Shown here piece by piece: positions 47,901 through 58,827 of a stretch of DNA of 64,000 nucleotides (position 1 is the stretch's first letter; each line of letters begins with the position of its first letter). Origin of the DNA: Leucocoprinus leucothites (taxonomy: Eukaryota > Basidiomycota > Agaricomycetes > Agaricales > Agaricaceae); assembly GCA_013368445.1 (NCBI GenBank), contig JAACJO010000002.1:3038001-3102000 (forward strand). Reading direction: 5' to 3'. Position numbers and translations under genes: made by a program. The notes below the pieces were generated by a model that was given only the letters and a program-made list of their open reading frames with translations, had not been told where the DNA came from and made no database searches.

Positions 47901-49876
47901 AAAGGATCGACGTACTGAGATCATTCTTTGCCATGACTGAATTCCCGGGCGCATCGGATGAAGTTGTAGTGGATTTGGAAGGTGGTATAGGAGACACGGA
48001 ACGACGATTGGGATTGAGAGAAGTGAAGAGGCCGGCGCGTTTGAGAAGTGATGATGCTGAGAGACTACGAGAGAGACGACTTCCAATACCAGACCCACTT
48101 GTCGATTGAGGTTGTTGTAGATCATGAGAATCGGAACCGGATGGTCTTGTCGAGTTACTGGGTCGTCGTTTGAGTACGTTTCGTGGACGGGATGGATCGG
48201 AAGTCTTGTCCTTTTCCTTCCTTTTTCGCTCCATCTCCTCTTCTGGTCGCCAATCTGGCCACCACCCTGAACCCTCAGCAGTCTGTACCCTGACCCTACG
48301 CTCTTTTCCATCATCGTCCTTCACTACACCTGCGCCCGCCCGCCGATAATGATAACTGCCGTCATTGTGCTTACGATCACGAATCACCGAAGAAGCTGAC
48401 TTTGACTTGAAGGGAGTGCGTGGCTGAAGAGCTCGTATGGCAGCCAATTCAATAACGGAGATATCAGAGTTTCGACGAGGGGCTGCAAACTGAACCACAG
48501 AAGAGTCGATAGTTGACGCAGAACGTCTGTGAGCGGCGGAAAACTGATAAGAATTCGACGACGGTCCCCCACCTCCACCATCACTAGCAGACTCACTGCC
48601 GTTAAGAAGCTGAGATGGAACCGCGGGTTTCGCAAGGAGTTGCTTCAGCGGGAGCGTATAATAGTTCGGCTGCTCGGTAGGTATGACTGGGGTCGACGTT
48701 CGTGATGGAAGATTCGGATCAGATGCGCTGGCAGTCGTGAAGGGGGGGAAACTGGGGCTGTGTTCTGTGTGAGGTTTCTTTGATGGCGGGTGCCGATCCA
48801 GCGAACCACGCGGGTAGGTCGTATGTGATACAAGATTAGTATATGTGGGCTTCACGGGCGAGTGCTGCGTAGCATGACGTAGGGGTATAGATGGAACGAT
48901 TGGTGTAGGCGGAGATGGAGAGGACAGTGAGGGGCGATTGTGCGACACCGAACTAGCGCGAGCGGGTAGATTAGATGATGAAGGGGCATTGTGCGTTAAT
49001 GAAGCTGGAACAGATGAATTGCGAGCGAGCGACGATGATAGTTTGGGTGAAAATGATGCAGATGCTGCTGGGCCTGCAGCAGGCTGACCAGCAGAACTAA
49101 CAAAAGGCGACTGAGAAACTTGGCCTTGTGCGGGAGGTGGTGGTGAAGGAGAAGGTGATGACATCGTTCGTTTGTACGACGACGTTGTTGTAGAGGGTCC
49201 TGGCAGTGCTGGCCGGTGTTGTGAAGAGAATGAAATAGAAGTGTCGTGGTGGGAAGTATCACCCGCAGGGAAAGCGACAGTAGTGGGTCCCATGGGAGGA
49301 ACCGGTTTCCGAGCCGCTTTTGGCCTCGGTAGCGATGCTTTTTGCTGCGAGAAATTCCGTGAGCCTTGTAGCGATGCGAGCGCGGCGGCTTCTATATCTG
49401 CAGTACTGGGTGCAGTGTGATAATTTGGCTCAGAATCAGTAAAGTTGAGTCTAGGCATCATCGTGGGGACTAGTATGTCAGAGAACAAAGCCTGAGCGCA
49501 GCGTCAGATAGTCAGCGAACAAAACCCAAATAGCAGAATAAAGACGCACATTTGAGGGAGAAATCGGCGTCTGGCCTATCTCCGAATAGTAGCAAACTGT
49601 GGAGGGTTAACGAGTGTGGCTTGAAGGAGTGAAGGTGCAGAATACTGCGTACGTCGACCAGCGCCGTGTCTTCGTCGTTTCCGTCGTCGAGCACTCGTCG
49701 TGGTCGTTGTATGACCTGTCGACCTCACTGCCATCACTTTTTTCCCGGAATTTATTACGTAATATGCGTAGTGCACGTTTTCCCAGTCGCTTTGACAAGG
49801 AGTTCGGTTCCGAGAGCCACCTCCGCATTTTCTCCGTCTTCTTTCTCCACATCCGCCTCTCTTTCATTGCGCACAT
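44934..49876 (-). CDS. Very large Ser/Pro-rich low-complexity protein
   Basis: Three solid coding blocks join in phase: 47916-49491, 47584-47832 and 44934-47470, about 1,450 codons. They form one gene although each looks like a separate frame. One or two 5' exons upstream (49512-49876) carry a basic helix (ERRMWRKKTEKMRRWLSE) and a Ser/Pro link (GQTPISPSNALFSD), but their joint is uncertain. Translation could also start at 49461 (MMPRLNFTDSEPNYH). Most of the protein is disordered Ser, Pro and Thr with clusters of basic residues. More ordered islands are IRALQPRTPFKSKS, WWPDWRPEEEMERKRKEKD and a conserved-looking C-terminus (MTFRELEKRTDNVARKRL, KADRWDALLEKSEAAGGT). It is perhaps a scaffold of polarity or trafficking. 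No domain is recognised. Confidence 0.75.
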
Positions 49877-50134
49877 TGGTAAAGCATTATGATATTAGCC
49901 TCTGTAATGGGCGCTCATAATATTTATCATGTATCGTCTTCCTTCAATTCAACCTTGTCTTCATTTCGGGCAACAAACTTAGGTTCAATCTCATGATCGG
50001 CATCATTTATCGCCATATATTAATTTTACCATCTCTGTCGTCTCTCCACAAATATCACAGTTTCCAAGGCATTTTCGTCCATTATCTCCGTCGTCGTTGC
50101 TGACGAATTTCACTCCTTTTTCACGCTCCATACG

Positions 50135-50771
50135 ATGGCTCGGCCTGTGTTCTTCAACAAGGATGTTCCTGCAGTGCGCTCATCGCGTACTGACCATGAA
50201 CTTTATCTCTTATCAAGTGGGTTACAGCCCCTGCATTGAAGATGACAGAACCTTGGCGATGATCGAGGTTTCAGTCTCCAAGTTATCATCTGATACTGCA
50301 GGCATTTCTGCGACGGTCTTTATGATAATGAACCTCATCATTGTCAGTACTTCACGTGAGCAATAAATCACCAACCCTCTCTTGACACCTGGTACATATC
50401 TCTGACATCATTTTTGTACAGACCTAAACATCCCAAGACCACTCACACCCCATCAACGTCATTATATCCCCAATAATTCGTCTCAAGAGTCGCGCTATGC
50501 CTGTGTAGTTATTCTTGGTTACGTATCTTTGCAGCTAATCCTAGTTCACAGCGCAACCATCAAGCATCTCTGGCTAATCCACTTCCATTCCGCAGCCTTC
50601 AGACTTGGCTACACAGGATCACCACGCGATATTTTTACCGATAATGTGGGACGACATATCGACTTTGGGCTCCGGAGATCGCTACGGCTGATTTACAGAG
50701 TTCACCTCGTTGTTCTTATCAAGATGTCCAATTTAACCATTGACTCCTGCGAGTGTCACGGCCGTACTTAG
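50135..50771 (+). CDS. Possible small membrane protein
   Basis: The ATG at 50135 opens MARPVFFNKDVPAVRSSRT. Joining across an intron that ends in CTGCAG (about 50301) gives a hydrophobic segment (ATVFMIMNLIIVSTS). A second intron ends in TTGTACAG (about 50422). From there a frame is open for about 115 codons to 50771, with a second hydrophobic stretch (ACVVILGYVSLQLILVHS). Phases agree at both joints. No family is recognised and the last third is less protein-like, so the gene may be truncated or imaginary. Confidence 0.3.
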
Positions 50772-52119
50772 TTCGACCAATATGGAAATATGGTTCTCCA
50801 GCAGTTTGGCTAACACCTATCTCCCGAACGTTCGACCGCTATAGTCCCAAAACGGACTTCCCAAAATATATCGCACCTGTGACTTGAGAGAATCATGGAC
50901 ACTGCAACAGATATCATTCACGCATACTTCAGCCTCATTTCAAAACGACCGCACCCCCAAATTTCCCACTGATGATCTCAATGAGACTACGAAAAGGCCG
51001 TTCTTCTCATCTTTTCTCGTCGCCTACAAGTAAGACACCGGTCGACAGCTGAAATATGATCCCCTGCACCTCTTTGATCCACATCTATGTTCATGCGCAT
51101 TTCGGTTTGTTTCGCCCACCGAGATCGCATCGAATTTTACAAGCACCACAGCGGTAATTCTCGCTCAAGCTTACGACTTTCCGCATTGGTAAACATTAAA
51201 GTGCTAGCAGAGAAAGGTAACCACCATCACATACAAACGATGCCAGCTGCCGATTATTTATCATGAAGTATTCATGCTATTCGTTCGGTGTTCCCCTGCG
51301 GCCTCCACGTAGGTTTCCTCTCCATTTCCGCCAATGGAGTTTATTGTTCAAACTCGATTTCTACTTTACAGCTAATAATTCTAACCTCATTTGGCCCACG
51401 GCCGCCCTGGTAACCAAAATCATATGCTGGATAACTCTGCGTCGCTTCACGCTCCATGGCTCTCCCCAAACATGTCCAGACGGCGGACATCGGTCCCTCG
51501 AACTTGCCTGACCCCCGTCCCTGAGGCCCGGACTGCCTCAGTCAGTTTATGATTACACGCTGGAGATTTAGCCGGACATGTCAATCAGGTCGGTATTTCA
51601 CAAATTATACCTTATGAAGCTGACTGCGGCTTCCCCGAACCCATCAACAGCCGCCGATACACAAATATCCTAGGTTGTATATAAACGCAAGGGGGGGTCA
51701 GCGTACCGCCGATTGTCTTGTCGGTCGGCGCGAGACGGAGAGATATCTTCGATTTAATCATCATGCGGTGTACTAATTCGATTTCTGTCTTTCTTAAACC
51801 ACCAGCAGAGAACTGTTTTTATTCCTGCATGAAACACTTATTTTGCATGTGTTGATATGGAAATACCATCCGTATGTTATTCGAATAATCTGAATACCGA
51901 GGTCGAGGACGACAAGAACGCATCACAACGTCAGCGCACTTGTGCTCCAAGCCCTAGGAATAGGCGTGAAGTCCGTTGTTGTAATATTTACCTCGTTTCC
52001 ACCCACGCGCGCTCCCGAGCCCACTGCTTTAGAAAACCGTCGACAAAACGGACAGTGACACTGCTGAGGAGCCTTTAATAATTCCAGCGAAACCTCACGA
52101 CTTTTGCCAAACATAGTGT
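50772..52119. other. Intergenic
   Basis: 1.35 kb without a supportable gene. Only short frames are present (for example 51263-51511 and 51857-52078, both +), with no splice or family support. Confidence 0.4.
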
Positions 52120-52922
52120 TCATGTGTAACACGGACTGTCAAAAACGGCATAACACACGGACACGATATCACTCTGTAGCAACCGCCTCGAACCAATCAT
52201 CGTCATCGCTATCGACAAAGCTTTTCTGGATATTCCACGCTGGTCAGCTCGCTGATTAGATTGATAATGGAGATAGGATCGTCTCACCCAATGTGATAGA
52301 ATAGCTGTGATTATATCTGGAAACGACTCCTGCGATTTTCTGTCTCCAGTCACTGGACAACAGACACAATTGGAGTGCTTGTGGGAAGCTCCTTCCCCGG
52401 TATTATTTATGTAAAGAACGAAGAAACTCCACTCATAGCCATCGGTGGGGGTTCCATGAATTATCTCTTTCCTTGTGTCACGTTCGGACATGGAAACATC
52501 GAGGCGAAAGGAGCTACTTATTGGACCTTCTTGCCATTTTCGTATAACTAACATAGGGCCCGAGGGAGCTACTTGAACAATGGGCTACTTGTAGCTTCCA
52601 TTATGAAGAAGCCTGATCTAAGTAGCTAGAGTGTCGAGAGACTAGGGTCACTGTGGTATACATCCTAAAGACCGGGTGACCACAACAGGTTTCAAAGTAA
52701 CAGAAAAACTCACCGCCGCGTTGTCCTTTGTTACGACAGCTGTATAGTCTATATCTTCCGAAATGGGACCAAAATCGATGGGTGGACAGGGGATGTGGAT
52801 GTGCTCCGCCGAATGTTGAGAACCATGCGATAGCCTGGTGAAACCATAAAGGAAGCAAGGGAGGAAAAAAAGCTTCAATCCATAAGCGGGCACCTGCTCC
52901 TTTCCGGCGATGATGGTGTCAT
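52120..52922 (-). CDS. Hypothetical gene, unknown family
   Basis: Model: exon 52894-52922 (MTPSSPERSR), exon 52714-52834 (HIPCPPIDFGPISEDIDYTA), exon from 52584 (PIVQVAPSGPMLVIRKW to ITAILSHW, ending near 52289), and a short last exon. The first joint is phase 2 with a good 59-nt intron. The second intron, 129 nt, is long for this window. The last exon is ambiguous. One frame ends at 52169 with an acidic tail (FVDSDDDDWFEAVATE) that looks natural but does not meet the splice phase; the frame that does ends at 52120. A base may be missing. The body has two Cys pairs and a WSFFVLYINNT strand. Function unknown. Confidence 0.4.
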
Positions 52923-52923
52923 G

Positions 52924-53345
52924 TCAATATGTAACCAGCCAATGCAATATGAGACTCGCATCATGAGGAACCAGTTCCTCCAGCAGCTCAAGGTGGTGAT
53001 ATAATCGAGTAGAGTACCAGAGCTCGTCTTCTCCAATAAATTTGCTGTTTCGAGCAAGCTTTTCAATCGCGGTACTGGGTTTAAGAGTCAGATAGCCCGC
53101 TGTGACGATGTTTAGCTTTGTAAGCATATCCGAAATTTGAAGCACCTGAAGGGAATTAGATCCCAAGGATGTAAAGAAATGGAGCTACGCGCCTGAGGTC
53201 CTGTCAGCATCATCCTGGCGATCATCTCATCCAAGCCCCCGAGCGAAATAGTCAGCCGCGTCGCTGACGTCTTCAGCGCCGTCTTCTTCAGCTAAGACTA
53301 GTGATTCTCTCAACCTCCTCAAAGCGTACACTGCTTCCTAAACCT
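52924..53345 (-). pseudogene. Remnant of an unknown helical protein
   Basis: Two exon-like pieces on the minus strand read well. The first (about 53345-53190) is EAVYALRRLRESLVLAEEDG and then EMIARMMLTGPQ. The second (about 53145-52924) is VLQISDMLTKLNIVTAGYL, ending in LEELVPHDASLILHWLVTY and TGA. They are separated by an intron with an unclear donor. The first piece changes frame at a C5 run near 53236-53240, where one base fewer would give ARGLDEM. The stop at 52924 lies two bases before the ATG of the next model. Further protein-like bits occur up to 53660. No family is recognised and the damage suggests a dying gene. Confidence 0.35.
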
Positions 53346-53708
53346 GGAGATTTTGCGCACCTTGGTCATTTCCAGTACAAGTGCGGGGAGTCGGGGACGA
53401 GCCGCATTGGTGTTGCAAGGATTAGGTCAGCGATTTAATTCGCCCTCCCAGTCACAGCTGATTTTCGACGCAAAGATGCAGCTCAAAACAGGCTCTTTTG
53501 CAGTTATAGATAGCGAACAGTCGCCCTTTTGAATGTCATACGCATGCCTATGCGGGGAGCTTAACCTTAATGATCCAGAGGCGAATAAGGGTGTAGCATA
53601 GTTCAATCGATTGATTGGGTTATTCGAGAGATCACTACAGCATCGTCCAGGCCTGCTCACGGCTCGCTTAATCGTCGCACTTTTTCAACGAGGCTATGGG
53701 CATATTAA

Positions 53709-54500
53709 GTAACATTTGATACAATGAAGCCAAACAATAAAAACAGGAAGGATGCTGTTGCGACCAGGGTCCAAAATCCACCAGCGATGATGTGTTTTGC
53801 AGGCGAGGTATACGGCCCGTGCGGTTGGACCGTGGAACCCATTGGTGTCGTGAACGCTTCCTGGAATCACAGAGGATGTGGGGATGGAAACGATGCGGGT
53901 GATGGTGGCATTTTTTGTGCGACACCGGCGACGAGATGAGTGGCCAAGTTGAATAGGAAATTTTGTTGTCGGCGTGTAGTACGCCCTGGTTGACGAGATC
54001 TTTGCTGGCCGTTCGCGAACTTGTTCGACTCTCGGAGCCGAGTTTTTATAACATGCCAGATTTCGCCTACACAAATATGAGACCAGCGTACCAAGAGACA
54101 CTAGATGACGCACCTGAAAGTAAATCTAATCTAGCTGTTCACTGCAAGCTACTCTGTCTCCTATTGCATTTTCATCAATTCCAGCACTTCGTCGAGTATC
54201 GTCTCTTCAGTTTTCCAAAGGCCATGACTGCTATGAGGTGTGAAGGCAGGGTACCCGGAGCCGATCTGCGTCCTTCAACAGTGAAATACGCCAGCTCAAT
54301 CAGAATACAGGCTCGCAGCGCATAGGAAATATTGTCGATCTAGGAAGACACATAGTTCTAAAATTCGGTGGTCAAGCTTTTGTGTGCTGCGGAAACCATC
54401 CACGCACTCACCTGCCTAACCTTCAGTCCCAGGAGCAGTACCTCCAGCGTAATCGTCAGCTGCGGCATCTCTCCCATCTTCGCCTAGTCCATCAAGTCTC
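53709..54500 (-). pseudogene. Decayed VPS74/GOLPH3 (GPP34-domain) copy
   Basis: Pieces of the Golgi phosphoprotein-3 fold appear in order on the minus strand but in changing frames. They are MPQLTITLEVLLLGLK (about 54440-54470), then across a possible intron DNISYALRACILIELA, then ETILDEVLELMKMQ, GEIWHVIKTRLR, VEQVRERPAKDLVNQGVLH, FLFNLATHLVAG, ITRIVSIPTSS and ARAVYLACK. These match the order and spacing of the VPS74 motifs LTLMEEVLLLGLKD, NISYALRGCIIIELA, LLDE, GETWNL, QVRERLAKGLV and LRAVCLVCA. In yeast and animals the protein binds PI4P on the Golgi and retains glycosyltransferases. At least four frame changes and several stops separate the pieces, so this copy cannot make the protein. A working copy should exist elsewhere. 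Confidence 0.7.
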
Positions 54501-54827
54501 AAGTCTCGAGAGTGGTATTCAATCGTGTTGCCGCCTTCGAACGTCGAACTAGCGTAACGGGCCGGTGGCGATATTGTCGAGCCATTGGTAGAGGGAGAGG
54601 GAGCAAGAAACGGCCTTGGGCGATTGTTGACAGCTTCTGCCGGTCTCGTGATTCTCCCACGCGAACGACGCGTCGTAACCGTGTGACTATCTACATAGCT
54701 GCTCTGCTCTTGTGTGCAATGTACTTATCTGATTCGGTGCTCGCCATAGGTACGTGTGCTGATGAGAATTAACAATCATGGACATCTTTGGTCGTCTTCT
54801 TCCTCTCGACCCCTCCTCCCACCACCA

Positions 54828-56374
54828 TGCCTGTGCGCCCCTCCGCAAGCAATGCCTGAGTAATTTCGCAAGTTTCTCCCTAAGCTTTCTTACTACTTTG
54901 ATCGGGCTACAGCTCCCACCAAATCTGAAGTTCCTGCTCCTCTACCTCCTCAGCCTCAGCACCCCCCTCTTCCCCCGCCTCCTATCCCTTTACATCTTCA
55001 ACTTCACACCCCGGCTCTCCAAGCAGCCAGTATCTCCACAACTACTATACCTGCCGTTCCTTCCACGATTGCTACTCCTTTTCTCGCACTTCCTGCTTTG
55101 TCTCCAGTCGCCCTGTCACCTGTACCTTCTCCACCGCCGCAGCATACACCCGAAATGTCCCGAAACGCCCGCCATCTTGTCTTCTATAATCCTCGATTCA
55201 AAGAATCCTCCCCCACAGGTTCTGGTAATAGCACCCTCGAGCTTGACCACTGATCTCATGTGGCGAATAGGCCTTCAATACCTGCTCAAATACTCAATGC
55301 CAGACGCTTTCTACAACTCCAACCCCCACTACCCACCCCCAAAATGCTACCTTGGCACTCGAATGGGCAATATCGCCCTCTTCATTACCGGGGCGCTAGG
55401 AGACTCGGATCAGGAGGAACCCATTCTGCGGAAGCTCGGCCTCTTTGGCGTTGGCAAATCAGCAGTTGCGCGGAGCTGTGCCGAGGCCCTAGCTCCCACA
55501 AAAAACTCGCTGCCACCCTCTTCCTTTCCCGCTCGAATGCAGACTGCGACGATCCTTAATGCATGTTTACGTTGATTTCGCGTTACATTGCTGCAAAATG
55601 CCCTGAAATCACATTGTAGAAACGTACCTCTACCGAGCTCTCTGCTCTCCAAGAATCACCCGCAGATCTTAGTCGCTTTTCTCGCCTCTCGCGCCTTACT
55701 CCTCTAGTCACCGTTCTCCTCGACGGAACCCCTCCCCGAATGCCATCTGCCAGAGATCCATGCTCTCAAAGACGAACTACACGAACTGCGTGAGAAGGGA
55801 AAACGATGTATTCATGATATCGCCGAGGAACAAGGCTCGATTGTCGCTAGAGGAGAGCTGAGGAGGCCCAGGCTGGGTACCTCCAAAAATTGGAGTCGTG
55901 CGCATTGTCATTTGAGTGCCGAGTTCATCTTCTTACGGGAACAGCACCAGTCATTCGAGGTCCTACGAGGCCAGAACCGGTCTCTCGTGGCCAAATTCTC
56001 GTATACCGAAGCTTTCCGGGAAAAAGGCTGCTGAACCTGACGCCGAGCTAATGCAGGCGATATTGCTTACACGTAAACTCTCCTGCCCTTCACACCCTCC
56101 GTCTCCGACACCCAAGCTCTCTCCTTCCTCCTCCTCAAATACGCTTCCCTCCTCGATGTACTCCAATCCATCCAATGGTCGGGAGGTCAAATTTTTGGGT
56201 GGCCTGGTCGCGAGTTATTGAGCCGAAGAAGAGATGGAAGCAGAGGCTAATGACAGGCAGTTACAAGGATAGCTGAATTAGAAGGGCTGGTAGACGAATA
56301 CAAATACACCCTACTAGTACAAGTTGGACACGGCGACTGCCGTCGTCAGGTACTCGCCAGGAAGCCCTTTTAAA
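54828..56374 (+). pseudogene. Proline-rich / coiled-coil protein, broken
   Basis: Two parts probably belong to one old gene. Part one (about 54890-55250, starting after ATG 54828) reads Pro/Ala/Ser-rich and ends RNARHLVFYNPRFKESSP. Part two (about 55626-56374) reads Ser/Pro, then a long charged coil. The coil includes ALKDELHELREKGKRC, LREQHQSFEVLRGQNRSLV, PDAELMQAILLTRKLS, LLLKYASLLDVLQSIQW and RIAELEGLVDEYKYTLL, and ends VGHGDCRRQVLARKPF at TAA 56374. Each block is open, but the frame changes at least three times and part one is preceded by a stop. The NACHT fragment (55258-55618) lies between the parts. No family name is offered. Coils of this kind recur in agaricomycete unknown proteins, in my recollection. 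Confidence 0.5.
55258..55618 (+). pseudogene. NACHT NTPase fragment
   Basis: The piece carries the usual mushroom NACHT entry, YPPPKCYLGTR, then a Walker A motif GLFGVGKSAVARSCAEAL (about 55435-55490, GxxGxGKS intact). An A6 run at 55500-55505 follows, after which the family motif KLAATLFLSRSNADCDDP continues only in the next frame. It then hits TAA, and RYIAAKCPEI carries on to TAG at 55618. The Walker B and sensor regions and all C-terminal repeats are missing. NACHT proteins of fungi act in self/non-self recognition and other STAND-type signalling. This piece is too short to work and is a relic. Confidence 0.75.
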
Positions 56375-56479
56375 TTACTTTCTAACGCATCCAGCCTCAA
56401 GTTATTTGGTGCAAATCTTGATTTTATGTGTAATAAACTTTATTTATCCCGCCCAAAATAAAAGAAAGGAGACCACAGA

Positions 56480-56980
56480 CAATTACGCGCAAGGCCATCG
56501 TCGGGCCATCGCCCTCACTCAACACCACCAATGGGTCTTGCGCAGGCCATAGGTGACGTCGATGGTTTCTACAGCCAACCTCAGCTATCAGTGGTCACAC
56601 AGCCACTGATCCGGCCATCAATGGCCAGTACCAGCGCCATTCCTCTTGACCACTGACCACCATGATGGCCAACAAGCCATCCAGGCCATCCCTCGAGGTC
56701 ACCACCCACGGCCATCGCTCACGCTATCATGCGCCATCCCGGACTCCTCTGTGCCATCGCCAACCATTGCCCGTCAACAATGGCCACTACCACACAGTGG
56801 TCATCCCTCCACCTCGTCAACACGCCATCTTGGCTACCTCCGAGCTACTGCAAGCCACCACTCATTGACTCTTGCCACAACCCCCGACGATGGCCCTTCA
56901 TTAACTACCTCAGCACGCCATCCACGGCCACCTTGAGCAGGTCGGCCCCCACTGCTACAACGCCATGGATAACCACCACC
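56480..56980. repeat. GGCCATC-rich low-complexity DNA
   Basis: The words GCCATC, GGCCATC and their near variants recur well over a dozen times across these 500 bases, at irregular spacing, and the strand is C-rich. Three overlapping open frames here are a by-product of this composition. It may be a degraded satellite or a decayed repetitive protein gene. Confidence 0.6.
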
Positions 56981-57580
56981 CCCCCCCGAAAGAAGATGAA
57001 TCAAGTGCATATAATAACTTAGGTTGTCTACTCGACGCCGCGTGTGAAGAGGCTGAGTACACAGGGAGATCCAATGTACGAATCACACTCGTCTGTACAA
57101 GTACCATTGACCAACCACCACCGCAGACCCTCTAGACGAGCACGCATACAAGCTAATCGCGTGTATTGACTATAACCATCCAATCGACACCTCGCGTGTC
57201 TGTCGGTGCGTATCATCGCTCTTTATACTTGAATCCCGGGTTGACTTTTTTGATAGTTACAAAGCCGGGCGTGATGAAGGATGGACGGCATACACTGATG
57301 TGAAAGGAGATACACTGAGATGGAAGGAAGTTGAGAGGCGGTATTAGATTGACGACGAGATTTGCGTGGAGTGATATGCAAGTATTTTTGTCTCTCGCGC
57401 TCATCTTATTTCTAACCGAAGCCCCAATGAGGACGAAAATGCACCATCGCTCCTTACTCGCCGATTATCCAGTCTAAACGCCTCAAGGCGCTCGTCGGCA
57501 CCAACGGTTCGTACAGCTGGCAGTAAGGGTTATTATAAGATGAATGGAAAGATGACTAGGGATTAGGGTTTTTAGCTTAG

Positions 57581-57729
57581 AGATTGGCCAGGGTGCAACT
57601 AGGGATCAGCCAGGGTGTGACTAGGGATTGACCAGGGTGTGAGTAGGGATCAGCTAGAGTGCAGCTAGGGATCAACCAGGGTGCAACTAGGGATCAACCA
57701 GGGTGTGATCAGGGATTGGCCAGAGACTG
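57581..57729. repeat. 22-bp minisatellite, about 7 copies
   Basis: Tandem unit close to AGGGATCARCCAGGGTGYGACT, repeated about seven times head to tail with 75-95 % agreement among units. Some units have GATTGGCC in place of GATCARCC. Flanks are AT-richer and unique. There is no coding potential. Confidence 0.9.
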
Positions 57730-58090
57730 CATGAGAACAGATAAAGTGGTGGCATAAAATGATGAGCAGGTGGTGAAAAGGTGATATAAAGTGGGTGTAC
57801 TTGATTAGTTGTCATAATACTAATTTAGTACAAGTGTCCCAGAAGACCTCATATCAGCACAGAGTAGGTCCATTCACTGATGTCTTCTTAGAAGACTAAC
57901 ATGTCTCTGAGTGTTATTTCTATTTATATCAGTTGACTGCATTGAGTCTTCCTCGAAGATCACATGTGGACAGCAGTCATTGGTGTCTTCACACATGACT
58001 GTTGTGAGTAAATGATGGTATGGCTTGACAAACTCAAAAAGGTCTCTAGTATACTTAGTAATATATGCAAATTATTGTACCTCTCGACAT

Positions 58091-58189
58091 GGTATACTCA
58101 GTGATGGTGTGCTATCATGTTCAAAGTTACATCGTGTGTATGCACGATGTAACTTTGATCATGATAGTACACCCTCAGTGGGTATACTA
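58091..58189. repeat. Imperfect 45-bp inverted repeat (hairpin)
   Basis: The left arm (58091 to about 58136) and right arm (about 58143 to 58189) are reverse complements at roughly 90 % of positions. The core match, CGATGTAACTTTGA, is exact, and the arms are separated by only about 6-8 bases. Both outer ends carry GTATACT/AGTATAC. This is a strong potential hairpin, as found in foldback elements, MITEs or the centre of a palindromic insertion. It lies 153 bases past the stop codon of RPA3. Confidence 0.85.
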
Positions 58190-58341
58190 GTCAAGGTCAT
58201 TAATGACTCATTATTCCATGTATTCAGTGCATTGAGAGTTCGTCGAAAAGTAGCATCATTACTCTCAACACTTCTTTTGTTATTCAATGAAGAACAATCA
58301 CAATGTATTGTTACAGACATAAATACACAACATCACCAAAC

Positions 58342-58827
58342 TCAGACCCTGCTATGCCCTTCTTCGATTGCGTCGTTAAGCTGTATGAAGTCTATAACTT
58401 ATGAGGGGCATGTCGAAAATGATATAATAAAGTTCACATTTACCAACTGATTCATTAGATGGATGCTGTAGTTCGTCCTTCGCAATCATCGTGAGCTCAT
58501 TTGGAGAATTCACTGTTCCAATGAAGATGACGTAGTCTTGATATATCATTGTACCCTGAGCGATATGAGTGAATAGCACACACAATGAAATATCAACACA
58601 CATCACGAAGAGTGACGAAGACGTATTGCATGTCTGATGTTCGAACTTTGACAGTGTACGCATCATCGGTCTGCAGTAATGCTTTCATTAATCACCAAAT
58701 GAGTGTGTAGTTGGGGCATGATACTTACTGAGACGATTTGACAGGGTAAGCGTACGACCTTGCCTAAGTATTCTGCAAGAAGCCGGCCATTGATCTCGGG
58801 GTAAGTGTCACTGTTGCTGTTGACCAT
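58342..58827 (-). CDS. RFA3: Replication protein A 14-kDa subunit (RPA3/Rfa3)
   Basis: Four short exons, 58729-58827, 58602-58670, 58444-58555 and 58342-58391 (phases 0, 0, 1), give 109 residues, the usual size of the RPA14 subunit (109-122). The chain is one OB fold: PEINGRLLAEYLGKVVRLPC at the N-terminus matches the typical N-x-x-x-L-x-x-x-x-G-K-x-V-R-L-P-C opening. Strands VKVRTSDMQYVFVT and YVIFIGTVNSPNELTMIA follow, then a C-terminal helix (FIQLNDAIEEGHSRV). It would join Rfa1 and Rfa2 in the single-strand DNA-binding trimer used in replication and repair in the nucleus. Two nearby donors for intron 2 are possible; GTGTGT gives the best protein. The gene is easily missed because no exon exceeds 38 codons. 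Confidence 0.75.

Noticed and set aside
54778..55575. A 265-codon open frame read as one protein
   Set aside because: Its first half is the wrong frame of a Pro-rich coding stretch and only the second half is the NACHT fragment.
56646..57022. Three overlapping frames of 68-97 codons
   Set aside because: Produced by GGCCATC-rich DNA; His/Pro/Ser monotony in all three frames.
58025..58450. 141-codon plus-strand frame
   Set aside because: Crosses the inverted repeat and runs antisense through RPA3 exon 4.
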